From Methylophilaceae bacterium (lineage in GTDB: Bacteria; Pseudomonadota; Gammaproteobacteria; Burkholderiales; Methylophilaceae): a stretch of 64,000 nucleotides of DNA. The stretch is taken from positions 558,001 to 622,000 of the forward strand of contig CP073759.1 of NCBI GenBank assembly GCA_018398995.1. The letters are read 5' to 3'. This document shows, piece after piece, positions 1 through 8,198 of the stretch. How positions within the stretch are numbered: the stretch's first letter is position 1; every line of letters starts with the position of its first letter. The translations under genes were made by a program, and so were the position numbers. The notes beneath the pieces are model-generated. The model did no database searches. It had not been told where the DNA came from and saw nothing but the letters and a program-made list of their open reading frames with translations.

Positions 1-2
1 TT

Positions 3-986
3 GTTGTGTTAAATCACCGTGATGAAATCGAATGGTGTAATCCACCCGCAGAACTGTTACTAGGTTTAGATTCAAGCAAAGACACTTATCAGCCGGTGCA
101 AAATTTGGTACGTTATGCAGAATTTATTAGCTACTTACAAAGCAAAAATTATACTGACCCGATCATCGTAAAATCTGTCCGCAATACTGAAACAACCTTA
201 CAAATTCAACTCATTAATTTTGGCACTGCGCAAAAATTACTCATATGCCGCAATATTTCAGTACAAGAGAAAATAGACACCATGCGCCGAGATTTTATTG
301 CCAATGTATCGCATGAGCTACGCACACCTTTAACCGTCGTTGGTGGATTTTTAGAAACCTTAATCGAGACAGAAGGTGCGGTAACAGAGGGCACAAAAAG
401 CTATTTTGACTTAATGATTAAGCAAACAAGTCGTATGCGTCTGATTATCGAAGACTTGTTAACACTTTCGCGTATTGAAAGCAACAATGAAGTGCCAACA
501 GCCTCAGTCATCAATATGTCGAGCCTAATGCATATGATTCACAATGATGCAAACGCACTGAGTAATGGTAAGCATCACATTCTCCTTAATATAGAGTCGT
601 CTCTTAATATTAAAGGTAGTAGGGAGGAGTTATTAAGTGCATTCACCAATTTGGTGAGTAATGCCGTAAGATATACACCAGAAGATGGCCACATCACCAT
701 TTATTGGGGGCTCAAAAACAAACAGGCGATATTCAGTGTCACCGATTCAGGCATTGGTATTGAAGAGCAGCATATTGCCAGACTAACTGAACGTTTTTAT
801 CGCGTCGATCATAGTCGCAGCCGTGATACAGGAGGTACCGGTTTGGGACTTGCGATTGTCAAACACATCCTTAGCCGGCATAAAGCAAAACTAGATATAA
901 AAAGTGTGCCTGGCAAAGGTAGTACCTTTAGTATCATCTTTCCGCAATCACGTACCTTAAGTGAGACAGCCAAAGAAGCCGCATGA
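3..986 (+). CDS. phoR: Phosphate-regulon sensor histidine kinase PhoR (5' truncated)
   Basis: This is the C-terminal part of a membrane-associated sensor kinase that phosphorylates PhoB when phosphate is scarce. The reading frame is open to the window edge, so the membrane segments and the start of the PAS domain are missing. Numbering from the GTG at base 6, the H-box has SHELRTPL with His103, followed by the N-box (LVSNAVRYTP) and G-boxes (DSGIGI, GGTGLGLAI). The PhoR assignment rests on the PAS-HisKA-HATPase order and the H-box wording; phoB should lie just upstream, outside the window. The stop overlaps the start of the next gene (ATGA), so the two are translationally coupled. Confidence 0.85.
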   Translation, partial: VVLNHRDEIEWCNPPAELLLGLDSSKDTYQPVQNLVRYAEFISYLQSKNYTDPIIVKSVRNTETTLQIQLINFGTAQKLLICRNISVQEKIDTMRRDFIANVSHELRTPLTVVGGFLETLIETEGAVTEGTKSYFDLMIKQTSRMRLIIEDLLTLSRIESNNEVPTASVINMSSLMHMIHNDANALSNGKHHILLNIESSLNIKGSREELLSAFTNLVSNAVRYTPEDGHITIYWGLKNKQAIFSVTDSGIGIEEQHIARLTERFYRVDHSRSRDTGGTGLGLAIVKHILSRHKAKLDIKSVPGKGSTFSIIFPQSRTLSETAKEAA

Positions 987-1693
987 AATTGATTGCTATT
1001 TTGTGTATCTTATTATTGAACGCATGTGCAAACAGCCCTGTCAGCAAATATCCTATTCCAGACCGCCCCGATAAAACTAGCATTAACCAACTGGCTAAAG
1101 CAGATTTCGATCGGATGGCAGATATGGAACTGGAAAGTAATACACAAAGTTTACGGACATTGATGATGAAACTCTACAAGCGTAATCCGCTTGAGCTTGC
1201 CAAAAGCAATGTTGATTCTGCAGAAAAAATGACAGCGTCTGTATTTGATGAAGCAGCAAAACACCAATGGCGCTTTTCACAATTACAAAACAAACAAGAT
1301 GTTGAAGCTATATTTTTAGCTTTTGATCCGCATTATCAACACGACCGTGTGCTAGCATTTATAGTAGGCTTACAAACGATGCTAGCCAAAGCCCACAACA
1401 ACAAAACAAGCTTTTATCTCACAGACACACTTGATCCTCAACATATTTATAATGCAGCACGCAATATTGAAATCGCCGCATGGAAACTATCCAATAGTCG
1501 CGATGCTAATGGCAATTTATATCTACTCACCAATGAAATAAATGAAAAAGACCGTAATTTAAGTTTTGAAAGAGAATTTGGCAAAATGATCGGAAGAACC
1601 GACTTTTATGCAATTGCCTTAGCAGAAAAATCGCAACGACTCATCTCGCGTATTGCGCAAAGTCTAGCTTCAGCCGTCTTTTTGCCATTCTAA
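983..1693 (+). CDS. Hypothetical lipoprotein
   Basis: This 236-residue protein has a lipoprotein signal: a hydrophobic stretch at residues 4-12 ends in a lipobox (LLNAC), with the acylated cysteine at about residue 15. The rest is soluble and largely helical, with no catalytic motif I recognise. Its start overlaps the phoR stop, so it is probably co-expressed with the phosphate sensor, although no functional link can be seen. It is likely anchored in the inner or outer membrane facing the periplasm. Confidence 0.7.
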   Translation: MKLIAILCILLLNACANSPVSKYPIPDRPDKTSINQLAKADFDRMADMELESNTQSLRTLMMKLYKRNPLELAKSNVDSAEKMTASVFDEAAKHQWRFSQLQNKQDVEAIFLAFDPHYQHDRVLAFIVGLQTMLAKAHNNKTSFYLTDTLDPQHIYNAARNIEIAAWKLSNSRDANGNLYLLTNEINEKDRNLSFEREFGKMIGRTDFYAIALAEKSQRLISRIAQSLASAVFLPF

Positions 1694-1876
1694 TTAAACG
1701 ACTGTGATCAATCTCTCAAAAAAATGAGAATTTATATTATCTCAATGACTCAATAGTAACCAACAAAACCAGCCGAGTATAAAATCCACTCATCACTTTA
1801 TTTAGCCAAGTAAGATTTAACTTTAAGGGGAGCGTCACAAAAGCACCCATTTCAAAGTTTTTAAAGGGGGAGCAAT

Positions 1877-2140
1877 ATGGATCTGATTATTCAATTGTTA
1901 TTGGGCGCAGTAGGTGGCAACATCGGTGGCGCTTTATTCAAAAACTTAAGTATAGGTACATTAGGCAATAGTATTGCAGACATCGTAGGTGGCGGCTTAG
2001 GCGGTCAAATTCTATCAGCAGTATAAGGTGGCGCAGCTACTGGCGGCATGGCTACCACACTAGCAGGCAGCGGTATTGGCGGTATTGTGTTGATGGCAAT
2101 TGTAGGATTCGTTAAAAAATCAATGGCTAAATCTAAGTAA
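1877..2140 (+). pseudogene. Small glycine-rich membrane protein gene with an in-frame TAA
   Basis: An ATG at 1877 follows a strong Shine-Dalgarno (AAAGGGGGAG at 1863-1872). It opens a frame of 87 sense positions ending in TAA at 2138-2140, but codon 50 (2024-2026) is TAA. Both sides are coherent: residues 1-49 hold a [12 protein letters not shown]-type glycine-zipper segment and residues 51-87 a second glycine-rich hydrophobic segment ending in lysines. Small proteins of about 90 residues with this two-segment pattern occur in many proteobacteria. One C-to-T change (CAA to TAA) would explain the break. A perfect terminator follows at once. It could be a true nonsense mutation, a sequence error, or a stop tolerated by readthrough. 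Confidence 0.65.
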
Positions 2141-2160
2141 GTTTTAAACTTTCTCGTAAT

Positions 2161-2185
2161 AAAAAGCCGCTTTCGCGGCTTTTTA
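2161..2185. terminator. Intrinsic terminator, bidirectional
   Basis: The hairpin AAAAAGCCGC-TTTC-GCGGCTTTTT has a perfect 10-bp stem with A and T tracts on both sides. It ends the small glycine-rich gene on the plus strand and the molybdopterin oxidoreductase gene on the minus strand. Confidence 0.9.
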
Positions 2186-2199
2186 TTATCACAAACCGT

Positions 2200-4332
2200 C
2201 TACGCCAACCCAACCTCAACCAAATTATCCGAAAAGCTAGCCGAATGTCCCATATCGCCAAACTCGGCCAGACTAATCGAATTAACAGTCCCTTTATTCA
2301 ACTGCCTCCAATAGCCAAGTGAAGCAACGACGATACCTGCATTCACATCATCAGTAATAATCGCTTTGCCTTCAAATGCGCCGCGGTCATTAAATACTTT
2401 TACCGTATCACCCTCTTTTACGTTACGCGCATTGGCATCTAGTGCGTTAATCATTACAAACTGCTCACCTTGTGCTTTTTGCTGACCATCCATATTCGCG
2501 TAGCAAGAATTTAAGAATGCATGACTCTTTGGTGAAATAATGCTGAGCGGATATTTTGCAGCCAGTTCAGGATTCGTCGCAGGTGATTCGCGAGAGGCTA
2601 AATAATCAGGTAGCGGGTCTAAATCTTCACCCGGCTGAAAGCCTTCATACATTTGGCGGAATGGGCCTGCCACAAAGTTTTTAGCACCTTCTACCAAAAA
2701 GTGACATTTACCGGTTGGCGTAGGAAAATGACCTTCCGCATGACGCGCACGTACGTCTTTATCGCCAAAGTCTTTTAGGCGGGCAAAACCATGCTTACGC
2801 AAATAATCTAGGCCAATACCTTCGCAAGTAGGCGCATCCCAGTCAACATAATGCTCAAGGCATTCAGCATCACTCCACTTAAAATTATCTTCTTCATAAC
2901 CCATCAATTTGGCTAGGCGCCTAAATATTTCTTGATTAGGTAGCGCTTCACCTGGTGGCTCAATACATTTTTCGTTGTAGGTGAGGTATAAATGCCCCCA
3001 TGACAGCACCATATCTTCCATCTCGGCACCCATCGCGGCTGGCAAAACAATATCTGCATAAGCGGCGGTATCAGAAATAAAATGATCGGCAACGATGGTA
3101 AACAAATCTTCTCGCTCTAATCCTTTTGCAATTTTGTCCGTTTCTGGTGCTTGCGTGAGCGGATTGGTGTTCCATACCATGACGGATTTAATGGGCGTTT
3201 TTAAATTCAATTCACCTAATAAAGCACGGCCAAACTGCAAGTTATTGACGACTTGTGTGCCTTCTGGAATTAAATCTGGACGACAAATCACATCAAATTT
3301 ATAGGGATGTTCCCAAACAGGAAATTGCAAAGCGCCGCCACCAACATGACGCCATGCGCCAATCAATGCAGGCAAACAAGCCACGGCACGAATCGCTTGA
3401 CTGCCGCCGTAATTGCGTTCTAATGCAACGCCTAAACGAATAGCGGCTGGCGCTGTTGTCGCATATTCACGGGCAAATTTGCGGATATCATCGGCTGGAA
3501 CGCCTGTGATTGCTTCTGCCCATTCTGGCGTTCGCGTTTTAGCGCGTGCTGCCAGTTCGGTATAACCATGGGTATATTGATCAATATAATCTTGATCTTG
3601 CAAGCCTTCTGCAATAATCACATGCATCATTGCCATGGCCAAAGCGCCATCTGTACCTGGTTTGGGAGCGATATGCCAATCAGCCTCTTTAGCAGTTTTA
3701 GAAGCATAAGAGTCAACCACCACCACTTTAACGCCTTTTTTCTGCGCCTCGTGAATAATATGCCAATGGTGCAAATTGGTACTCACCGAGTTACACGCCC
3801 AAATCACAATATAATTGGAATGCGCAAAACTTTCAGGATCGACACCAGCAGTTGGACCAACCGTAAGCAACCAAGCTGTGCAAGAACCTTCTCCACAAAA
3901 TGTCCGTTCAGTAACAGTTGCGCCCATACGATTAAAAAATGCATCGCCGCCATTTAAACCATGTACCAAGCCTTGGTTGCCCAAATAGCTATTAGGCATA
4001 ATGGCTTGCGGCCCATCTTCAGCAATGATTTTCTTCCATTTAGTTGTGATAGTCTCAAGTGCTTCATCCCAGCTAATGCGTTCAAATTGTTTACTACCTT
4101 TTGCGCCAACGCGCTTCATTGGATAAAGCAGGCGATCGGGATGATAGTGGCGTTTTTCGTAATCTTTCAGCTTGACACACAAGCCGCCACGCGTCATGGG
4201 GTGCGCTTTGTTACCTGTAACTTTTAATAATTTCCCATCCTGCACATGATATTCCATACTGCAAGTATCTGGACAGTCGTGAGGGCATCCGCCATGAAAG
4301 GTTTTTACTTCAGCATCAACAAGTTTATTCAT
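2200..4332 (-). CDS. Molybdopterin oxidoreductase with an N-terminal 4Fe-4S site
   Basis: This is a large enzyme of the Mo/W-bis-MGD (BisC/DMSO reductase) superfamily, 710 residues from the start chosen here. Near the N terminus, CPHDCPDTC followed by GGLCVK supplies four cysteines for a 4Fe-4S cluster. The catalytic body follows, then a molydopterin-dinucleotide-binding C-terminal domain. No twin-arginine signal is visible, so it is probably cytoplasmic. I chose the ATG at 4332 because GGGAG lies 9 bases upstream; the frame can be extended to a TTG at 4359 without a good ribosome site. No partner subunit or cofactor gene lies beside it, so the substrate cannot be told from context. Confidence 0.8.
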   Translation of the reverse strand: MNKLVDAEVKTFHGGCPHDCPDTCSMEYHVQDGKLLKVTGNKAHPMTRGGLCVKLKDYEKRHYHPDRLLYPMKRVGAKGSKQFERISWDEALETITTKWKKIIAEDGPQAIMPNSYLGNQGLVHGLNGGDAFFNRMGATVTERTFCGEGSCTAWLLTVGPTAGVDPESFAHSNYIVIWACNSVSTNLHHWHIIHEAQKKGVKVVVVDSYASKTAKEADWHIAPKPGTDGALAMAMMHVIIAEGLQDQDYIDQYTHGYTELAARAKTRTPEWAEAITGVPADDIRKFAREYATTAPAAIRLGVALERNYGGSQAIRAVACLPALIGAWRHVGGGALQFPVWEHPYKFDVICRPDLIPEGTQVVNNLQFGRALLGELNLKTPIKSVMVWNTNPLTQAPETDKIAKGLEREDLFTIVADHFISDTAAYADIVLPAAMGAEMEDMVLSWGHLYLTYNEKCIEPPGEALPNQEIFRRLAKLMGYEEDNFKWSDAECLEHYVDWDAPTCEGIGLDYLRKHGFARLKDFGDKDVRARHAEGHFPTPTGKCHFLVEGAKNFVAGPFRQMYEGFQPGEDLDPLPDYLASRESPATNPELAAKYPLSIISPKSHAFLNSCYANMDGQQKAQGEQFVMINALDANARNVKEGDTVKVFNDRGAFEGKAIITDDVNAGIVVASLGYWRQLNKGTVNSISLAEFGDMGHSASFSDNLVEVGLA

Positions 4333-4454
4333 TTGCCGCATCTCCCAATCAATATTCAAATTAAATTGTTATTATTTTGTAACAAGTACTATATACCCGC
4401 CTGTATAGACATGCAATTATTTCATTGCAATCGAAACAAGATTAAAATGCGGAT

Positions 4455-5594
4455 ATGAATCATCCATTAGCGCTATTAAATCAACTAACACCAGCTGAGT
4501 TTTTAGCTGAATATTGGCAAAAGAAACCGTTAGTCATTCGTCAAGCCATACCCAATTTTCAAGGTCTTTTAACACCAAATGAATTAGCTGGTCTTGCCTG
4601 TGAGGAAGATGCGCAATCCAGAATTGTGCAAAATAAAGATGATACTTGGCTATTAAGCCACGGCCCATTTGATGAAGAAACACTGACCGCACTACCTGAA
4701 AAAAATTGGACGTTATTGGTTCAAAGCGTTAATCATCATTTAACTGAAGCAGCAGCATTATTAAGCCAATTTAATTTTATTCCACATGCACGTCTTGATG
4801 ATTTGATGATTAGCTATGCGCCAACGGGCGGCTCTGTTGGCCCACATATGGATTCTTATGATGTATTTTTACTGCAAGGCAGCGGCAAAAGACGTTGGAA
4901 AATTAATGCGAAACCCGATTTAACATTAGTTGATGGTGTGCCACTACGTATACTAAAACACTTCGACACTGAACAAGAATGGGTACTAGAACCTGGCGAT
5001 ATGCTGTATTTGCCCCCCAATATTGCACACTATGGCATTTCAGAAGACGATAATTGTATGACCTACTCTATTGGCTTTCGAGTACCCAAATCGCAAGAGT
5101 TAATTGAAGGCTTTCTGGCGCATTTGCAAGATACTATTCAAATTGAAGGACTTTATGAAGATGCAGATTTAAGCTTACAGCAGCATCCTGCAGCCATTAG
5201 TGATGCAATGATAGAAAAAGTAAGCACTATCTTACAGTCAATCACATGGGACAAAGCCACTGTCAGTGATTTTCTTGGATGCTATCTCACCGAACCAAAA
5301 CCTGACGTATTATTTGCGGCCTCAGTAAAAAAAATTACAATTGAGGCGTTTGCTCAATTACTTGCTGAACAATCAATATGGCTCGATTTAAAGTCGCAAT
5401 TACTCTTTGACCAACGTCATCAATTTTATATAAATGGCGAACGACTCGATATTTCAGCGGACATATTAGCGCTCATGTGCACATTGGCAGATCAGCGCTT
5501 TTTACAAACCACGTCTCTAGCCTATGAACAGCGATTAGCATTGGCAAATACATTACATGCCGCATTAATGGCTGGCTATCTACACATTGACTAG
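4455..5594 (+). CDS. roxA: Ribosomal protein L16 arginine hydroxylase (RoxA/YcfD family)
   Basis: This is a 2-oxoglutarate/Fe(II) oxygenase of the JmjC-like cupin family; E. coli YcfD hydroxylates an arginine of 50S protein L16. The 379-residue length fits. The iron triad is visible as His131 and Asp133 (GPHMDSYDVF) and His192 (IAHYGIS), and KRRWKI follows the first strand as in the family. The C-terminal part matches the dimerisation and winged-helix region of RoxA proteins in size. It starts a three-gene run with tight spacing (8 bases to the next gene). Confidence 0.85.
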   Translation: MNHPLALLNQLTPAEFLAEYWQKKPLVIRQAIPNFQGLLTPNELAGLACEEDAQSRIVQNKDDTWLLSHGPFDEETLTALPEKNWTLLVQSVNHHLTEAAALLSQFNFIPHARLDDLMISYAPTGGSVGPHMDSYDVFLLQGSGKRRWKINAKPDLTLVDGVPLRILKHFDTEQEWVLEPGDMLYLPPNIAHYGISEDDNCMTYSIGFRVPKSQELIEGFLAHLQDTIQIEGLYEDADLSLQQHPAAISDAMIEKVSTILQSITWDKATVSDFLGCYLTEPKPDVLFAASVKKITIEAFAQLLAEQSIWLDLKSQLLFDQRHQFYINGERLDISADILALMCTLADQRFLQTTSLAYEQRLALANTLHAALMAGYLHID

Positions 5595-5602
5595 GAAAAC
5601 AA

Positions 5603-6100
5603 ATGGATCAGCTTGATTTGCGACAAGACTCTATTTTGTTTGGTGAGCAGGAATATGCTATGGCCTTGGATACTGTCATTGCAGTTGCACAACAACGACT
5701 ACTTATTTTTGATCAAGATTGTTCAATTGGTCACTTTACTAGCGTTAAGCGCTATGATTTGATTCATGCGTTTTTAATCAAAAATGCCACCACTCAATTA
5801 ACTATTATTTTGCAAAATGTCAATTTTTTCACCTTACATTGTCCGCGACTATATGCATTATTAGCAACATATAGCCACAAAATAAAGATCTACGAAACAA
5901 ATAACAGCGCCAAAGCTGAAAAAGATTGTTTTATTATTGCAGACAATCAGGCCTATATAAGACGCTTTCATATTGATCAAGCCCGCTTCAAATACGCCTT
6001 AAATGATGCAGAGACAACCGCAAGCTTGGTCGATCGATTCGAGGCTTTATTGCAAGAAACATCACGCGCACTCTCAGCAACACAACTGGGGCTATCATAA
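5603..6100 (+). CDS. Hypothetical protein, DUF7931-like
   Basis: A 165-residue soluble protein without signal peptide or membrane segment. It resembles small betaproteobacterial proteins found next to ycfD-type genes that look like a degraded phospholipase-D or NTPase-like fold (Val-Lys-Arg-Tyr-Asp region near residue 48, DQARFKYALND near residue 137). The family name is a tentative match from memory. Its stop TAA overlaps the ATG of the next gene by one base, so the two are coupled. Confidence 0.55.
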   Translation: MDQLDLRQDSILFGEQEYAMALDTVIAVAQQRLLIFDQDCSIGHFTSVKRYDLIHAFLIKNATTQLTIILQNVNFFTLHCPRLYALLATYSHKIKIYETNNSAKAEKDCFIIADNQAYIRRFHIDQARFKYALNDAETTASLVDRFEALLQETSRALSATQLGLS

Positions 6101-6915
6101 TGAATAATATAAAAATATTAATTTTGCTCCTTGGCCTCATGCCACTCAGCTCAATCGTTTATGCAGCAATGGAGTTTACAATCATTACGCTACAGCACCG
6201 GTTTGCGGCAGATCTACTACCCATCATTTCACCAATGACTGGCAGTGATGGCACAGCGACAGGCATGCATAATCAACTTGTTTTACGTGCATCACCAGAC
6301 CGTATGCGAGAAATCGAAGCTGTTGTACGGCAATTAGATGTGGCAAGAGTCAATCGTCGAATTACTATCAACAACACCAATAATAGTCAATCTCAGCTAA
6401 ACCGCACTGATGTTAGAGGCAGAATAAAGATAGACAATATGACAATTGGCAATGAGACTAATGCAGGTGCTAATAGCGGCAATATGATTGTTGAGCGCAA
6501 TCGTATCAACACGCAAAAAAATAGTAGTCAATTTTTAAATGTATTGGATGGTGAACGCGCATTTATCCGTGTGGGAAAAATTGTCCCTTTTACGCAAGAG
6601 TGGGTTGCGATTACCAGCCGTTACGTTCAGCTCACTCGCACGACCGAATGGCGCGACATTGCAGTAGGCTTTGCTGTGCGCCCGCGCACCATCGGCAATC
6701 AAGTAGAGTTAGAGATTACACCACGTATAGCCAGCCTCAATAATCAAGGTAATATTGACTTTGAAACACTATCAACGACACTGCGCGTTTCATTAAATGA
6801 ATGGGTCGATATTGGAGGCATCATGCAAAATCGCGACGACATTAGTCAGAAAATTTTAGGCCTACAAAATAGCAGATCATCGCGACAGTCTAGCCTTGTC
6901 ATTAAGGTAGATTAG
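6100..6915 (+). CDS. Secretin-fold periplasmic protein
   Basis: This 271-residue protein begins with a signal peptide (residues 1-22, ending near VYAA). An N-domain like those of secretins follows (HRFAADLLPIISPMTGSDG and VLRASPDRMREIEAVVRQLD). The C-terminal part (VGFAVRPRTIGNQVELEITPRI, then WVDIGGIMQ) resembles the secretin beta-domain of GspD/PilQ. It is far too short for a full outer-membrane secretin (usually over 500 residues), and the middle is Asn-rich low-complexity sequence. It may be a stand-alone secretin-like protein. No secretion genes sit nearby. Confidence 0.6.
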   Translation: MNNIKILILLLGLMPLSSIVYAAMEFTIITLQHRFAADLLPIISPMTGSDGTATGMHNQLVLRASPDRMREIEAVVRQLDVARVNRRITINNTNNSQSQLNRTDVRGRIKIDNMTIGNETNAGANSGNMIVERNRINTQKNSSQFLNVLDGERAFIRVGKIVPFTQEWVAITSRYVQLTRTTEWRDIAVGFAVRPRTIGNQVELEITPRIASLNNQGNIDFETLSTTLRVSLNEWVDIGGIMQNRDDISQKILGLQNSRSSRQSSLVIKVD

Positions 6916-6922
6916 CACCGTT

Positions 6923-6949
6923 TATTTTGTAATAAATTGTTACAAAATA
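6923..6949. promoter_or_regulatory. 27-bp perfect dyad
   Basis: TATTTTGTAA-N7-TTACAAAATA is a perfect 10-bp inverted repeat, 8 bases after the secretin-like gene and about 120 bases before the EEA-repeat lipoprotein. It is too AT-rich for a strong terminator and has no T tract, so an operator is more likely. The bound protein is unknown. Confidence 0.4.
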
Positions 6950-7072
6950 TATCCCAGCTAGTCAACATTTTTTATAGTAATTGCTGTTAAAATGATACCA
7001 ATCGTCAAGTAAATTTTTTATTTGCCGAGGTTTAATCAAATTGATGTGTTTTTATACTTAAGGATAATACAA

Positions 7073-7288
7073 ATGATACGTTCTGCTCTGCTAGCGGCTT
7101 TAATTGCAATGACTTTAACAGCTTGCGGCGAAAAAACTGCTGAAGAAATGCCAGTTGCTGTTGAAGAAATGACTGAAGAAGCTGTTGTTGAAGAAGCGCC
7201 TGCTGAAGAAGCGGTTGTTGAAGAGGCTGTTGCTGAAGAGGCTGTTGCTGAAGAAGAAGCGGTTGCTGAAGAAGCGCCTGCTGAATAA
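7073..7288 (+). CDS. Small acidic EEA-repeat lipoprotein
   Basis: A 71-residue protein beginning with a lipoprotein signal (LIAMTLTAC, Cys at about residue 18). After that it is almost wholly Glu, Ala and Val in repeats such as EEAVAEEAV. The start is the ATG at 7073, with AAGGA 8 bases upstream; an upstream TTG is not used in this call. At DNA level a 15-base unit is repeated in tandem, so length variants can arise by slippage without breaking the frame. It is probably a flexible acidic periplasmic tail on a lipid anchor. The function is unknown. Confidence 0.7.
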   Translation: MIRSALLAALIAMTLTACGEKTAEEMPVAVEEMTEEAVVEEAPAEEAVVEEAVAEEAVAEEEAVAEEAPAE

Positions 7289-7327
7289 GCCAGTCACTCA
7301 TAGCGCAAGCTATTAAAACTTCATCTC

Positions 7328-7358
7328 AAAAAAGCCAACTGAAAAGTTGGCTTTTTTT
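7328..7358. terminator. Intrinsic terminator, bidirectional
   Basis: AAAAAAGCCAACT-GAAA-AGTTGGCTTTTTTT has a 13-bp stem with A and T tracts. It separates the EEA lipoprotein gene (+) from the convergent metallo-hydrolase gene (-). Confidence 0.9.
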
Positions 7359-7421
7359 ATTGACCTCGTTATTAATAGCCTGAGGCCAATTGCCTTCTCG
7401 CCTGTTATTGCTAACCTCTTG

Positions 7422-8189
7422 CTATAACGATCGCCAATCAAAACCCGTATTTTGCGTCGCAACACCAATCCAATCTACATCACAATTCAGTACTTGACTG
7501 AGTGCACTTTTGGCAAGTGCTTCGGTATTATTTTTTACACTGAGATGGGCAGCAATAATATGTTTCAGTTTAGTATTGTCTAATGCTGCCAACAAATCAG
7601 CAGCACTCTGATTATCTAAATGCCCCAAATACCCACCCACTCTTTTCTTTAAAGAATAGCTATAAGGTCCAGTTTCCAACATAGTCAAATCATGATTACA
7701 CTCTAAAACCAAAGCATCACAACCACTCAGCATTTGATGAATGTGAGGGGTAGTATTGCCACTATCGGTTAAAACGCCGAGCTTATGGCGCCCATCACTC
7801 AAAACAAACTGGGTTGGCTCACGTGCATCGTGCGGGACTGGAAAGGGATGAATTTCTATATCTCCAATCACAAATGGAACGTGGCTGTCCATAATGTTCA
7901 GTTGAATTGGCATCTTAGGCATATAGCGAGTACACATTACATGTGTACCATGAGATAGCCAGACTGGAATATTATACTTCTCTGCTAATTTAAAAGCGCC
8001 TTTTGCATGATCATCGTGTTCATGTGTCACCAAAATACCTGTAATATCCTCAGGCGACACCATCAAACCATTTAGACGATTAATCGTCTCTTTAACACTA
8101 AACCCACAATCTAGAAGCAAGCAAGTAGATGCTTGCTCTATCACCATACAGTTGCCAGCACTACCACTACCGAGTGAAGCAAAACGCAT
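7422..8189 (-). CDS. MBL-fold metallo-hydrolase (YycJ/WalJ-like)
   Basis: A 255-residue metallo-beta-lactamase-fold hydrolase. The signature HEHDDH lies at residues 56-61, with further metal ligands in TDSGNTTP and ECNHD and a final His in IIAAHLS. It starts with MRFASLGSGSAGNC, typical of the YycJ-type subfamily, whose members include single-strand DNA exonuclease-like enzymes. It closes the dapA-bamC run 9 bases after bamC, an order common in betaproteobacteria. The substrate is unproven. Confidence 0.8.
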   Translation of the reverse strand: MRFASLGSGSAGNCMVIEQASTCLLLDCGFSVKETINRLNGLMVSPEDITGILVTHEHDDHAKGAFKLAEKYNIPVWLSHGTHVMCTRYMPKMPIQLNIMDSHVPFVIGDIEIHPFPVPHDAREPTQFVLSDGRHKLGVLTDSGNTTPHIHQMLSGCDALVLECNHDLTMLETGPYSYSLKKRVGGYLGHLDNQSAADLLAALDNTKLKHIIAAHLSVKNNTEALAKSALSQVLNCDVDWIGVATQNTGFDWRSL

Positions 8190-8198
8190 TGAAGCTTA

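Noticed and set aside
7032-7301. Long Gln/Leu- and Phe-rich frames opposite the EEA lipoprotein gene
   Set aside because: They are mirror images of the GAA/GCT repeat on the other strand and have no ribosome site.
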